Assembly: GCF_040214835.1 (NCBI RefSeq)
Contig: NZ_CP157874.1
Coordinates: 748,001 to 812,000 of the forward strand
Direction: 5' to 3'
DNA: 64,000 nt
Source of the DNA: Pseudomonas asiatica
Lineage (GTDB): Bacteria > Pseudomonadota > Gammaproteobacteria > Pseudomonadales > Pseudomonadaceae
Part shown: in pieces, positions 7,579-15,265 of the stretch
Numbering within the stretch: position 1 is the stretch's first letter
Layout: the number at the start of each line of letters is the position of its first letter
Notes under the pieces: model-generated
The model's database searches: none
What the model saw: only the letters and a program-made list of their open reading frames with translations
Told to the model about the DNA's origin: nothing
Translations under genes and position numbers: made by a program

Positions 7579-7707
7579 ATGCATGCTTATCTCAAGTCCG
7601 TCCAGGATCCTCGCATTCGTTCTCCACCGTCGTTCCTCGACGGCCCTCAGCGATCTCACCTCCAGTCAATCTCGCTCCGTCTCTGCAGCCAGGGAGGTGC
7701 ACCATGA
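7579..7707 (+). CDS. possible 42-residue leader ORF coupled to the next gene
   Basis: ATG preceded by TTGGAG at 4 bases, starting just after the structured leader and ending in an ATGA overlap with the start at 7704. The encoded peptide (MHAYLKSVQDPRIRSPPS...) matches nothing I know. The exact coupling is suggestive, but the ORF could be chance. Confidence 0.3.
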   Translation: MHAYLKSVQDPRIRSPPSFLDGPQRSHLQSISLRLCSQGGAP

Positions 7708-7931
7708 CTGACCAAGAACGCCTATCCACCATCCAAAGCTACGCCTGGACCCTCGAACTGCTAGGCGAAGCCCTGGTCCAGCACGACGAAATGCTGGAGT
7801 GCGAACACAACCCACACCTGAGCTTTCGCAACACTGCCGGTATCCATCAAGCGATCCGGATCATCAGCCGTTTGGCCAGTGAGCAGTGTGGGAAGGTGAT
7901 GGAGCGAAACGGGCAGGACCCTGTTAGTTAG
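7704..7931 (+). CDS. small hypothetical protein downstream of structured leader
   Basis: 75 residues. The ATG has a strong AGGGAGG site at good spacing, which sets the start. Helical, soluble, no signal peptide; contains WTLELLGEALVQHDEML and HQAIRIISRLASEQ. The size and helical pattern resemble the small DUF3077-type proteins of Pseudomonas but I cannot assign a family. Position under the structured leader parallels the DUF3077 gene at 63130-63375. Confidence 0.65.
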   Translation: MTDQERLSTIQSYAWTLELLGEALVQHDEMLECEHNPHLSFRNTAGIHQAIRIISRLASEQCGKVMERNGQDPVS

Positions 7932-7950
7932 GCAGGATCATTGGTGAGCG

Positions 7951-8144
7951 GCGGGCCAGATATCATCCTTGCGGCTGGCCCTCTGCTCAAGGCCGCCTGG
8001 TGGTTTATTCCTGTTGGGTAAGGTTATGGGGCTGCTGCGCAGCCCATCGCAGGCAAGCCAGCTCCTACAGGGGCCGCGTTAATCCCGGGATATGTGCTTT
8101 TCCTGTGACAGTGGGGCAGGCGCCGGGGCAAAACGGCACGGGCT
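7951..8144. repeat. diverged tandem repeat, unit A with REP core
   Basis: Unit A aligns with unit B (8200-8388) at an offset of about 245 bases, sharing CTGGCCCTCT, GGCCGCC, TTTATTCCTG, GCTGCTGCGCAGCCCATCGC, AGCCAGCTCCTACAGGGG and later GGGGCAAA. Each unit contains one REP-like palindrome (about 8025-8080 in this one). No gene is supported between 7932 and 8439. Confidence 0.6.
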
Positions 8145-8199
8145 TCGCTCGTTTTCGCTTTGTGAGCCTCAACCACGGACAATAGCAATCATTGTTGGG

Positions 8200-8388
8200 G
8201 GGCTTGCCGGATATTGCCGACTGGCCCTCTACCAAAGGCCGCCGGGTATTTATTCCTGCCAGGTGGGGTAAGGGGGCTGCTGCGCAGCCCATCGCAGGCA
8301 AGCCAGCTCCTACAGGGGCGGTGAAATCCTGGAGCATCGGCTTTGCATGCGGCAGTCGGAAGGCGCTGGGGCAAATGGCACGCCCTCC
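8200..8388. repeat. diverged tandem repeat, unit B with REP core
   Basis: Second unit of the diverged tandem repeat; its REP core is at about 8268-8320. The units are in direct orientation, unlike most REP pairs in this window, which are inverted. Confidence 0.6.
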
Positions 8389-8439
8389 TGAAACCCGCCT
8401 TGTGGCGGTTCTTTCCTTATCCACCACAACCGGCCAGCA

Positions 8440-8691
8440 CTAAACGCCGTGATAGTCAGAGCCAGCAATCGCTCTCAGAAAGCCTCGATCGGCCAGCCGC
8501 CGCAGGTCCCGCCACTCGCGCCAGTCTACCAATCCAAGGCGGTCCATCTCATCGGCCAAGCGCAACAATTCCTCGTGGTGGGTGCTGGGGCAGTTTCGTC
8601 TTTGCTCGACGTCGTCGTAGAGCAGAAACCAGCGATTGATCGCTTCGAGCCGGCGATGTCCAAGAGCTATCTCCTCGCTGAACGCGTTCAT
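8440..8691 (-). CDS. small hypothetical protein, second gene of a coupled pair
   Basis: 83 residues, charged and helical, rich in W, R, E and L (LLRLADEMDRLGLVDWREWRDLRRLADRGFLRAI). No signal peptide or membrane segment. The start codon overlaps the stop of the preceding 43-codon ORF as ATGA (8688-8691), a sign of a genuine coupled pair. I do not recognise a family. Confidence 0.55.
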   Translation of the reverse strand: MNAFSEEIALGHRRLEAINRWFLLYDDVEQRRNCPSTHHEELLRLADEMDRLGLVDWREWRDLRRLADRGFLRAIAGSDYHGV

Positions 8692-8819
8692 GCCGAAAAC
8701 TGCGGCTGCACATCAGCGAGCGATGACACTTCGCAGTACAAGTCTCCCTGATAACTGCGCAGCTCGCAGGTACCGGGCCGGTCGAGGATGCAGCGGATCA
8801 AGTACAGGTAGTTGACCAT
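8688..8819 (-). CDS. 43-residue hypothetical protein, first gene of a coupled pair
   Basis: ATG at 8819 with AAGAGGG eight bases upstream; the protein begins MVNYLYLIRCILDRPGTCEL and has two cysteines. The open frame extends upstream to a TAA near 8859 without a better start. It ends with an ATGA overlap into the next gene, which supports it despite its size. Confidence 0.45.
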   Translation of the reverse strand: MVNYLYLIRCILDRPGTCELRSYQGDLYCEVSSLADVQPQFSA

Positions 8820-9152
8820 GCGAATGCCCTCTTGGCGGAACTGGGACAAGTGACTCAGTTAGGTTGATCCCGATCGAGCCGCAGCCGTTCAGCCGGATAG
8901 ATGGCTGGCTGCGAATCAAACAGTGTTTCGCCCCAAAGGCGGGCGATTGTTTTTTTGGACAAAGCTTTGAGCGCCGCTGATAAACGCAATTTGTATACCT
9001 CGCCACCATGATCGTTTTCGCAAGAAGTAGGGGCCACTTCCATTAGGGCATTTCGTCAGCTCTTTCAGAATTCGTTGCAAGATGCGCCGCTTGGGCTCTG
9101 TCACTGATGAACACAGACCTTCCTGTGTAACTACCGACATGAGGTTTCAATC
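8820..9152. other. intergenic region upstream of the KGG gene
   Basis: 333 bases. An ORF on the minus strand (8855-9043, 62 codons) has no ribosome site and no family I recognise, so I do not call it. The last 40 bases should contain the leader of the KGG-repeat gene. Confidence 0.3.
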
Positions 9153-9506
9153 ATGGCTAGCAATCAGGACAACCGTGGTAACCAAAGTGGCAACGCCAAT
9201 ACCAATCCAGGCAACTTTGCCAACGATCGCGAAAAGGCATCGGAGGCCGGGCAGAAAGGCGGCCAGATGTCAGGGGGTAACTTCAAGAACGATCCAGAGC
9301 GCGCATCGGAAGCAGGCCACAAGGGGGGCCAGGCGTCGGGTGGCAATTTCAAGAACGACCCTGAGCGAGCGTCCGAAGCTGGCCGCAAGGGCGGTCAGGA
9401 GTCCGGGGGCAACTTCGCCAATGACCGGGAAAAGGCCTCTGAGGCCGGACGGGTCGGTGGCCAACATAGCCACGGCGGTGGACGCAAGAGTGACGACAAC
9501 CGCTAG
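9153..9506 (+). CDS. KGG-motif stress-induced repeat protein
   Basis: 117 residues, strongly hydrophilic, made of four repeats of about 22 residues with the pattern GNF(A/K)ND(R/P)E(K/R)ASEAG-(Q/H/R)KGGQ; the fourth has RVGGQ. The C-terminus is His/Gly-rich. This is the KGG (con-10/GsiB-like) family, small disordered proteins induced in stationary phase or by desiccation and osmotic stress. It lies just upstream of a manganese catalase, consistent with a general stress group, probably RpoS-dependent (inference). Confidence 0.9.
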   Translation: MASNQDNRGNQSGNANTNPGNFANDREKASEAGQKGGQMSGGNFKNDPERASEAGHKGGQASGGNFKNDPERASEAGRKGGQESGGNFANDREKASEAGRVGGQHSHGGGRKSDDNR

Positions 9507-9521
9507 TCATCCGTGAAAAAC

Positions 9522-9546
9522 GCAGGGGCAGCCGCGCTGCCCCTGC
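9522..9546 (+). terminator. hairpin between KGG gene and catalase
   Basis: GCAGGGGCAG and CTGCCCCTGC form a ten-base perfect stem with a five-base loop. It has no T-tract and ends 18 bases before the catalase start, so it may attenuate or stabilise rather than terminate. Confidence 0.45.
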
Positions 9547-9564
9547 ATGCCTGAGGACCTGCTT

Positions 9565-10440
9565 ATGTTCATGCACAACAAGCGATTGCAATACACCGTA
9601 CGCGTGGCACAGCCTGATCCGGGCCTGGCCAACCTGTTGCTGGAGCAGTTCGGTGGCCCGCAGGGCGAGCTGGCTGCCGCCATGCGCTATTTCACCCAAG
9701 CGGTCAGTGAGGATGACCCTGGCCGCAAGGATATGCTCTACGACATTGCGACCGAGGAACTCAGCCACCTGGAGATCATCGGTTCGATCGTGGTGATGCT
9801 CAACAAAGGAGCCAAGGGCAACCTTGCTGAAGGCGTGGAGGCCGAGGGCGAGCTCTACCGCTCGCTGACCGGTGCCGGCAACGATTCACATGTCACCAGC
9901 CTGCTGTATGGGGCCGGGGCGCCGCTGGTCAATTCCGCCGGCGTACCTTGGAACGCTGCCTACATTGATACCATTGGCGAACCGACTGCCGACCTGCGTT
10001 CGAACATTGCCGCCGAGGCGCGGGCCAAGATCGTCTACGAACGGCTGATCAACGTCACCGACGACCCAGGCATCAAGGAGGCGCTGGGCTTCCTGATGAG
10101 CCGCGAAATCGCCCACCAGATGTCGTTCGAGAAGGCATTGCACGCCATCCAGCCAAACTTCCCGCAAGGTAAGTTGCAAGGTGACCCAGAGCTCAACCGC
10201 ACCTATTTCAACCTGTCCCAGGGCGGTGAAATGCGTGGGGCGTGGAACCAGGGGCAGGACTGGATTTATGTCGACGAGCCTCAACCGGCGGTAGACGGCG
10301 GCGATGGCTCTGCCAGCATCCAGCTGGACGAGCACAGTGCGTCGGTGGTCGAGGCAATGAAGCTTCGCACTCAGTCGAACCCGGAGGCGCAACCGCTGAC
10401 TGGAGCGGAGCTGGGCAAGGTCAACAGCGGACAGCAATGA
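9565..10440 (+). CDS. manganese catalase (non-heme)
   Basis: 291 residues from the ATG at 9565, chosen because GAGGA lies seven bases upstream; an ATG at 9547 would add six residues without a ribosome site. It splits hydrogen peroxide at a di-manganese centre. Ferritin-like four-helix bundle: GELAAAMRYFTQA, then TEELSHLEIIG (Glu and His ligands), AAEARAKIVYERL (Glu) and REIAHQMSFEKAL (His). The C-terminal tail (about 230-291) is the usual arm of the family. Grouped with the KGG protein and convergent with a DUF892 gene. Confidence 0.93.
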   Translation: MFMHNKRLQYTVRVAQPDPGLANLLLEQFGGPQGELAAAMRYFTQAVSEDDPGRKDMLYDIATEELSHLEIIGSIVVMLNKGAKGNLAEGVEAEGELYRSLTGAGNDSHVTSLLYGAGAPLVNSAGVPWNAAYIDTIGEPTADLRSNIAAEARAKIVYERLINVTDDPGIKEALGFLMSREIAHQMSFEKALHAIQPNFPQGKLQGDPELNRTYFNLSQGGEMRGAWNQGQDWIYVDEPQPAVDGGDGSASIQLDEHSASVVEAMKLRTQSNPEAQPLTGAELGKVNSGQQ

Positions 10441-10444
10441 GAAA

Positions 10445-10475
10445 TGCCCGCGCCGGAGTTGATCCGTCGCGGGCA
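10445..10475. terminator. bidirectional hairpin between convergent genes
   Basis: TGCCCGCG and CGCGGGCA pair across a 15-base loop between the ends of the catalase and DUF892 genes. No T-tract on either side. Confidence 0.5.
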
Positions 10476-10481
10476 GCACAC

Positions 10482-10991
10482 TTAGCGCTTGGCTGTGGCG
10501 TCAGGGTCGGCCGAGCGGGCCAGGAACGCCCGGGTGACCTCCGGCAGATGCTCCTTCAGCCATTCGGCCATGGCGACTTCTTCCTTCAGAATCGAACGAC
10601 ATGCCTGTGCAGTGGCGCTGTCCCCGGCCGCCTCGGCCGCCTCGATCAGCACCGTGTAAGACGCGATTTCCATGTTCTCGAACACGTACCCTGCCATGGC
10701 GCCTTTTACTACTTCATCGCTCATGGCCATCCCGCCCACTGCCTGCCCGAACGCCATGAGTTTGCCGGCCAGGTCCTTCAAGGTCGATGTGCTGCCGCCC
10801 AAGCGCTCGATGCACTCCACCAGCACGCGCTGTTGGCCTTGAGTCTCTTCAATATGCCTGACGATACGGCCCTTGAGTTCCGGGTAGTGCTCCAGGCGCT
10901 CAGCCTGGCCTTTGAGCATGCTTTCCGCTTGCTGCTCCATTGCATGGGCATCACGCAGCCAGTCGAGCAGGTTGTCCCTTGGAGTTGCCAT
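10482..10991 (-). CDS. DUF892 ferritin-like protein (YciE/YciF type)
   Basis: 169 residues, all helical. Begins NLLDWLRDAHAMEQQAE and contains HIEETQGQQRVLVECIERLGG and EEVAMAEWLKEHLP, with the spaced Glu and His residues of the YciE/YciF ferritin-like fold. Family members are stress-associated and probably bind a di-metal site; the activity is not defined. GAGGA precedes the ATG. Convergent with the manganese catalase, again pointing to an oxidative or stationary-phase stress group. Confidence 0.88.
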   Translation of the reverse strand: MATPRDNLLDWLRDAHAMEQQAESMLKGQAERLEHYPELKGRIVRHIEETQGQQRVLVECIERLGGSTSTLKDLAGKLMAFGQAVGGMAMSDEVVKGAMAGYVFENMEIASYTVLIEAAEAAGDSATAQACRSILKEEVAMAEWLKEHLPEVTRAFLARSADPDATAKR

Positions 10992-11243
10992 GATCAGTCC
11001 TCGTTTCCAGTGATGGGTACCTGTTCAGAGAACCCTCACCGCTGTCACGGTCGGCTGGACCGACGAACGGGACAAGCGAAGGCGAGGCCGAGGACATCCG
11101 CGAAGAAGTACGTATCTGGTCGGCCGGGTGCTGCACCGGGGAGGTCTCGCATCAACCTTCGAGTGGCCTTTTCGCCTCAGCGGGCAATACTTCTGTGTAT
11201 TGCAGGCGTGTTCCTGGTGGCGCGCGCCGCTGGGAGGTGTCAC

Positions 11244-12173
11244 GTGAATAAACTGACAATCGTGGGTGCCGGCATGGTCGGCGAGGCGGCGGCGCAGATC
11301 ATCGCCCGGGAAGAGTTGTGCCGTGAGCTGGTGTTGATGGATGTGCAGGGCGAGATGGCGCAAGGCAAGGCGCTGGACGTGTGGCAGGCGGCAGTCGAGT
11401 CGGGTTCCGATACCCGGGTTCACGGCGGCGCCAAGGCTGACATGCTGGGCGGGTCTGAGCTGGTGGTGATTACCGCAGGCGTGCCGCGCAAGCCTGGGCA
11501 ATCGCGTCAGGACGTGCTGAGCATCAACCTGCCGATTATCGATAGCATCATGGCGGACATCAAACAGCATGCGCCAACGGCGACGGTGCTGGTGGTGTCG
11601 AACCCGGTCGATGTGCTGACCTATCGCGCCTGGAGCCTCAGCGGGCAGGGGCGCAGCAAGGTGTTCGGCCAGGCAGGGGTGCTGGATACCGCGCGCATGA
11701 AGTGTTTCATCGCCGAGCAGACCGGGTTTTCTGCCCGGGATATCACGGCGCTGGTCCTGGGCGGGCATGGCGACAGCATGGTGCCGCTGATGCGCTATTG
11801 CCAGATCGGCTCGGTGCCGCTGTCGCACTTTCTTTCCAGCGAGCAGATCGAGCAGATCGTCGAACGCACCCGCAAGGGTGGTGGCGAGATCCTGGGGCTG
11901 AAGAAGCTGGGTAGCGCCTGCGATGCGCCGGGCGTGGCGATTGCGCAGATGGTGGATGCGATCGCCAATGGGCGAAACCGCATCTTGCCGGCGGTGGCGA
12001 TTCTGGAGGGCGAGTACGGGCGAACGGATATCGCCATGGGTGTGCCCTGTGTGCTGGCAGGGGAGGGGCTGGCGCGGGTGATCGAGTTGCCGCTGGATGC
12101 GCAGGAGCAGGTGATGTTCGACCATTCTGCAGATCAGGTGGCGCGGGATATCGCTGAGATGAAGGCCTTGTAA
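11244..12173 (+). CDS. NAD-dependent malate dehydrogenase-like (LDH/MDH superfamily)
   Basis: 309 residues, GTG start fixed by GGGAGGTG six bases upstream. N-terminal Rossmann motif IVGAGMVGEAAA, LMDVQ for NAD preference, VVITAGVPRKPGQSR with Arg at the specificity position (oxaloacetate rather than pyruvate), VVSNPVDVLTY, and catalytic GGHGDSMVPL. It would interconvert malate and oxaloacetate in the cytosol. Many pseudomonads use the quinone-linked Mqo enzyme, so an NAD enzyme in a stress-gene neighbourhood may be an accessory activity (inference). An upstream open frame in the same phase (from 10242) is not coding. Confidence 0.88.
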   Translation: MNKLTIVGAGMVGEAAAQIIAREELCRELVLMDVQGEMAQGKALDVWQAAVESGSDTRVHGGAKADMLGGSELVVITAGVPRKPGQSRQDVLSINLPIIDSIMADIKQHAPTATVLVVSNPVDVLTYRAWSLSGQGRSKVFGQAGVLDTARMKCFIAEQTGFSARDITALVLGGHGDSMVPLMRYCQIGSVPLSHFLSSEQIEQIVERTRKGGGEILGLKKLGSACDAPGVAIAQMVDAIANGRNRILPAVAILEGEYGRTDIAMGVPCVLAGEGLARVIELPLDAQEQVMFDHSADQVARDIAEMKAL

Positions 12174-12210
12174 GCGAGGCCGAGCGCCTTGGGGCGGGGT
12201 GACGCGGTCG

Positions 12211-12329
12211 GTTGTAGGAGCGGCCTTGTGTCGCGAAAGGGCCGCGACGCGGCCCCCCGGATGTTAGCGCTGCCGCAGATATCGAGGGGCTGCTCCGCAG
12301 CCCTTCGCGGGCTCGCCCGCTCCCACAGG
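12211..12329. repeat. REP pair (mixed types)
   Basis: One element of the cggccttgtgtcgcg type followed by a stem GGGCTGC/GCAGCCC and one of the gcgggctcgcccgctcccac type. Fills the intergenic space between convergent genes. Confidence 0.85.
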
Positions 12330-12434
12330 TTCACCGCAGGCCTGGGGACTTGCGCTGCACCTGTGAGAGCTGGCTTGCCGGCGATGAGGCCAGCGCAGGC
12401 AGCACAGACTGTTGCTCTGGCGTGCGCTGGCGGT

Positions 12435-13415
12435 TCAGCGCACCAGCAGCGGCACTGCCCGCACGTAAACCAGTTCACACACCAGCTCCACCAGCGTCTG
12501 GGTAATCACCGCAGCGGCGGCCAGCCCGCGCATTTCTTCTGGCAGCGCCAGCGCCAATGGCAGCACCACCAGCGAGTTGCGCGTGGCGGCGCTGAAGGTT
12601 ACCGAGCGTGCCTCGGTCACCGGCAAGCGCAGCAAGCGCGATGCAACGAACCCAAGCACCGGCGCCAACAGCATGAAGCCGATGTACACCGGAATCACCG
12701 GCAGCAAACGGTCGAAATCACGCAGCACCACGGCAATCTGCGAGGCGATCACTACCACCAGCACCAGGGCCATGGCGGGTACCGGCATCCACGCCCAGGC
12801 GTCGTTCCAGGTCGAGACCGTGCGCGAGCGACGGGCGCCGACGCTGGTGAGCACGGCAAGCGCCATAGGCAGCACGATCAGCAGCACGAAGGCTTCCACG
12901 AACGGGGTGATGGAGATGGCCACTTTGCTGCTGTCGCCCAGCATCAGGGCCAGGTAGAGCGGCAGCAGTGCCAGTTGCACCAACAGCAGCACGGGGGTGG
13001 CGGCCAGGGTCAGGCGGGAGTCGCCTTTGCCGATGTGGGTGAACACCACCACGTAGTCGATGCACGGTGTCAGCAGCACCAACAAGGCGCCGACGAGTAT
13101 CGCCGGGTGTGCCACCAGCCCACGGGTGATGGCCCATACCAGCAGCGGCACGAAGATGAAGTTGGCCAGCAGCAAGGCGCTGATGAAGCGGCGGTTGCTC
13201 AGGCCTTGGCGCAGGTCGAGGAAGGGGATCTGCAGGAACATCGCGTACATCAGCGCGGCGATAGCGGGGGTGACCAGCGCTTCCAGGAGCTGCGCAGCGT
13301 CGCTGGTCAGCAGGCCGAACGTGACGGCGACGAGCACGGCGATGAAGTAGATCGGGATCTGGTGGGTTTCGAGTTGCTCTCTGGTCAAGGTACGGCCTGT
13401 GCTTGCGGGTATCAA
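12435..13415 (-). CDS. ACR3/BASS-family transporter (arsenite efflux-like)
   Basis: 326 residues with about ten hydrophobic segments. PIYFIAVLVAVTFGLL near the start, AIAALMYAMFLQIPF, LLTPCIDYVVVFTHIGKGD and RNSLVVLPLALALPEE match the ACR3/bile acid:sodium symporter superfamily; the Pro-Cys before TM4 corresponds to the key ACR3 cysteine. Usual annotation is arsenic resistance protein. There is no arsR or arsC beside it, so the substrate is uncertain. ATG start; no strong ribosome site seen. Confidence 0.8.
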   Translation of the reverse strand: MIPASTGRTLTREQLETHQIPIYFIAVLVAVTFGLLTSDAAQLLEALVTPAIAALMYAMFLQIPFLDLRQGLSNRRFISALLLANFIFVPLLVWAITRGLVAHPAILVGALLVLLTPCIDYVVVFTHIGKGDSRLTLAATPVLLLVQLALLPLYLALMLGDSSKVAISITPFVEAFVLLIVLPMALAVLTSVGARRSRTVSTWNDAWAWMPVPAMALVLVVVIASQIAVVLRDFDRLLPVIPVYIGFMLLAPVLGFVASRLLRLPVTEARSVTFSAATRNSLVVLPLALALPEEMRGLAAAAVITQTLVELVCELVYVRAVPLLVR

Positions 13416-13460
13416 AGGGGCACAGGGTAATACGCGCTACCAGCAGGGTGTCGCGTTTTT

Positions 13461-13577
13461 TTGTAGGAGCGGCCTTGTGTCGCGAAAGGGGCGCATAGCG
13501 GCCCCACGATTGCAGCTTCGCCACCGTGATAACCGGGACCGCTTTGCGGTCCTTTCGCGACACAAGGCCGCTCCTAC
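13461..13577. repeat. REP inverted pair
   Basis: Two elements with the core cggccttgtgtcgcgaaagg in opposite orientation, between the transporter gene and the glyA terminator. Confidence 0.9.
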
Positions 13578-13620
13578 CTGGATTGCGACAGTGCTGGAAA
13601 ATTGCTTATGGCCCGACAAC

Positions 13621-13650
13621 AAAAAAGCCCGGCACTAGGCCGGGCTTTTT
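13621..13650 (-). terminator. Rho-independent terminator of glyA
   Basis: AAAAAAGCCCGGC, ACTA, GGCCGGGCTTTTT; a near-perfect stem with T-tracts on both strands, just after the glyA stop. Confidence 0.9.
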
Positions 13651-13669
13651 CCTGTCAGGCAATCGCCAA

Positions 13670-14923
13670 TCAGTTGCCGTAAACCGGCAGCTTCTTGCAG
13701 ATGGCCTTGACCTTCTCACGCACGGCGTCGATCACCGCTTCGTTGTTCAGGTCAGCCAGGATGTCGCAGATCCAGCCAGCCAGCTCGCGGCACTCGGCTT
13801 CCTTGAAACCACGGGTGGTAACGGCTGGGGTGCCGAAACGCAGGCCCGAGGTGACGAACGGGGAACGTGGGTCGTTCGGTACCGAGTTCTTGTTGACGGT
13901 GATGAAGGCTTTGCCCAGGGCGGCGTCAGCGTCTTTGCCGGAGATTTCCTGCTTGATCAGCGACAGCAGGAACAGGTGGTTCTGGGTGCCACCGGAAACC
14001 ACGTCGAAACCACGCTCGATGAACACGCTGGCCATGGCCTGGGCGTTCTTCACGACCTGCTGCTGGTAAGCCTTGAACTCAGGCTGCAGGGCTTCCTTGA
14101 AGCAGATGGCCTTGGCAGCGATGACGTGCTCCAGCGGGCCACCCTGGGCGCCAGGGAAGACGGCGGAGTTCAGCTTCTTCTCGATCTCTTCGTTCTTGCG
14201 AGCGAGGATCAGGCCGCCGCGCGGGCCGCGCAGGGTCTTGTGGGTGGTGGTGGTGACCACGTCGGCGAACGGAACTGGGTTCGGGTACACGCCAGCGGCA
14301 ACCAGGCCGGCAACGTGGGCCATGTCGACGAACAGGTAGGCACCAACCTTGTCGGCGATGGCGCGGAAGCGGGCGAAGTCCAGCACCTGCGAGTAGGCCG
14401 AGAAACCGGCAACGATCATCTTGGGCTTGTGCTCGACAGCCAGGCGCTCGACTTCGTCGTAGTCGATCAGGCCGTTGCCGTCGATGCCGTACTGGATGGC
14501 GTTGTACAGCTTGCCCGAGGAGCTTACCGAAGCACCGTGGGTCAGGTGGCCACCGTGGGCCAGGCTCATGCCCAGGATGGTGTCACCGGCCGACAGCAGG
14601 GCCAGGTAGACGGCGGCGTTGGCCTGGGAGCCGGCGTGCGGCTGGACGTTGGCGTAGTCGGCGCCGAACAGTTCCTTGGCACGGTCGATGGCCAGCTGCT
14701 CGACGACGTCGACATACTCGCAACCACCGTAGTAGCGCTTGCCCGGGTAGCCTTCGGCGTACTTGTTGGTCAGGACCGAGCCCTGGGCCTCCATGACTGC
14801 CGGGCTGGTGTAGTTTTCCGAAGCGATCAGCTCGATATGCTCTTCCTGGCGCAGAGCTTCTTGCTGCATGGCTTCGAAGAGCTCGGCGTCGTACTTGGCA
14901 ATGGTCAAATCACGGCTGAACAT
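13670..14923 (-). CDS. glyA: serine hydroxymethyltransferase
   Basis: 417 residues from the ATG at 14923, preceded by TGAGGA. Converts serine and tetrahydrofolate to glycine and 5,10-methylene-THF with PLP, in the cytosol. Signature sequences: [48 protein letters not shown] and the PLP-lysine segment [14 protein letters not shown]; length is standard. Upstream of morA on the same strand with about 340 bases between them. Pseudomonads often have more than one glyA, and I cannot tell the paralogue from sequence alone. Confidence 0.97.
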   Translation of the reverse strand: MFSRDLTIAKYDAELFEAMQQEALRQEEHIELIASENYTSPAVMEAQGSVLTNKYAEGYPGKRYYGGCEYVDVVEQLAIDRAKELFGADYANVQPHAGSQANAAVYLALLSAGDTILGMSLAHGGHLTHGASVSSSGKLYNAIQYGIDGNGLIDYDEVERLAVEHKPKMIVAGFSAYSQVLDFARFRAIADKVGAYLFVDMAHVAGLVAAGVYPNPVPFADVVTTTTHKTLRGPRGGLILARKNEEIEKKLNSAVFPGAQGGPLEHVIAAKAICFKEALQPEFKAYQQQVVKNAQAMASVFIERGFDVVSGGTQNHLFLLSLIKQEISGKDADAALGKAFITVNKNSVPNDPRSPFVTSGLRFGTPAVTTRGFKEAECRELAGWICDILADLNNEAVIDAVREKVKAICKKLPVYGN

Positions 14924-15265
14924 GGCGGTCCTCAAGGATCGGGGTGAATTGGGGGGGCATTCTAACCGATTGATTCGCGGCTGGCATATGAAGTGGCATC
15001 AAGTCGCGGACCAATGGGCTTCATGTTGCATCCCGCGCCGTGTCTGGGCTGGGCGGGAACTGGAGTTGACTCGAAGGTCCGTTTTTACAGGTGCGCTTCT
15101 CAGGCCGGGCGCGGTCCCTGTAGGAGCGGCCTTGTGTCGCGAAAGGGGCGCGCAGCGGCCCCACGATTGCAGCGTTGCTGCCGAAATCGTCGGGACCGCG
15201 TTGCGGTCCTTTCGCGACGCAAGGCCGCTCCTACAAGAGTCCGCGCACGCCAGGAGGCGTCGGGG
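14924..15265. repeat. glyA upstream region with REP inverted pair (15118-15235)
   Basis: 342 bases without a gene. The REP pair at 15118-15235 has the cggccttgtgtcgcg type in both orientations; the rest should hold the glyA promoter, but I see no clear riboswitch. Confidence 0.8.

Noticed and set aside
10242..12173. 643-codon ORF reaching into the malate dehydrogenase gene
   Set aside because: Only the last 309 codons are coding; the first part is antisense to the DUF892 gene, and the GTG at 11244 has a strong ribosome site.
12189..13430. 413-codon His/Gln-rich ORF
   Set aside because: Antisense to the ACR3-like transporter gene.
13461..13577. CRISPR array or IS ends formed by the repeated palindromes
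   Set aside because: Repeats are paired and inverted, not regularly spaced direct repeats, and no transposase or cas gene is near; they fit REP elements.
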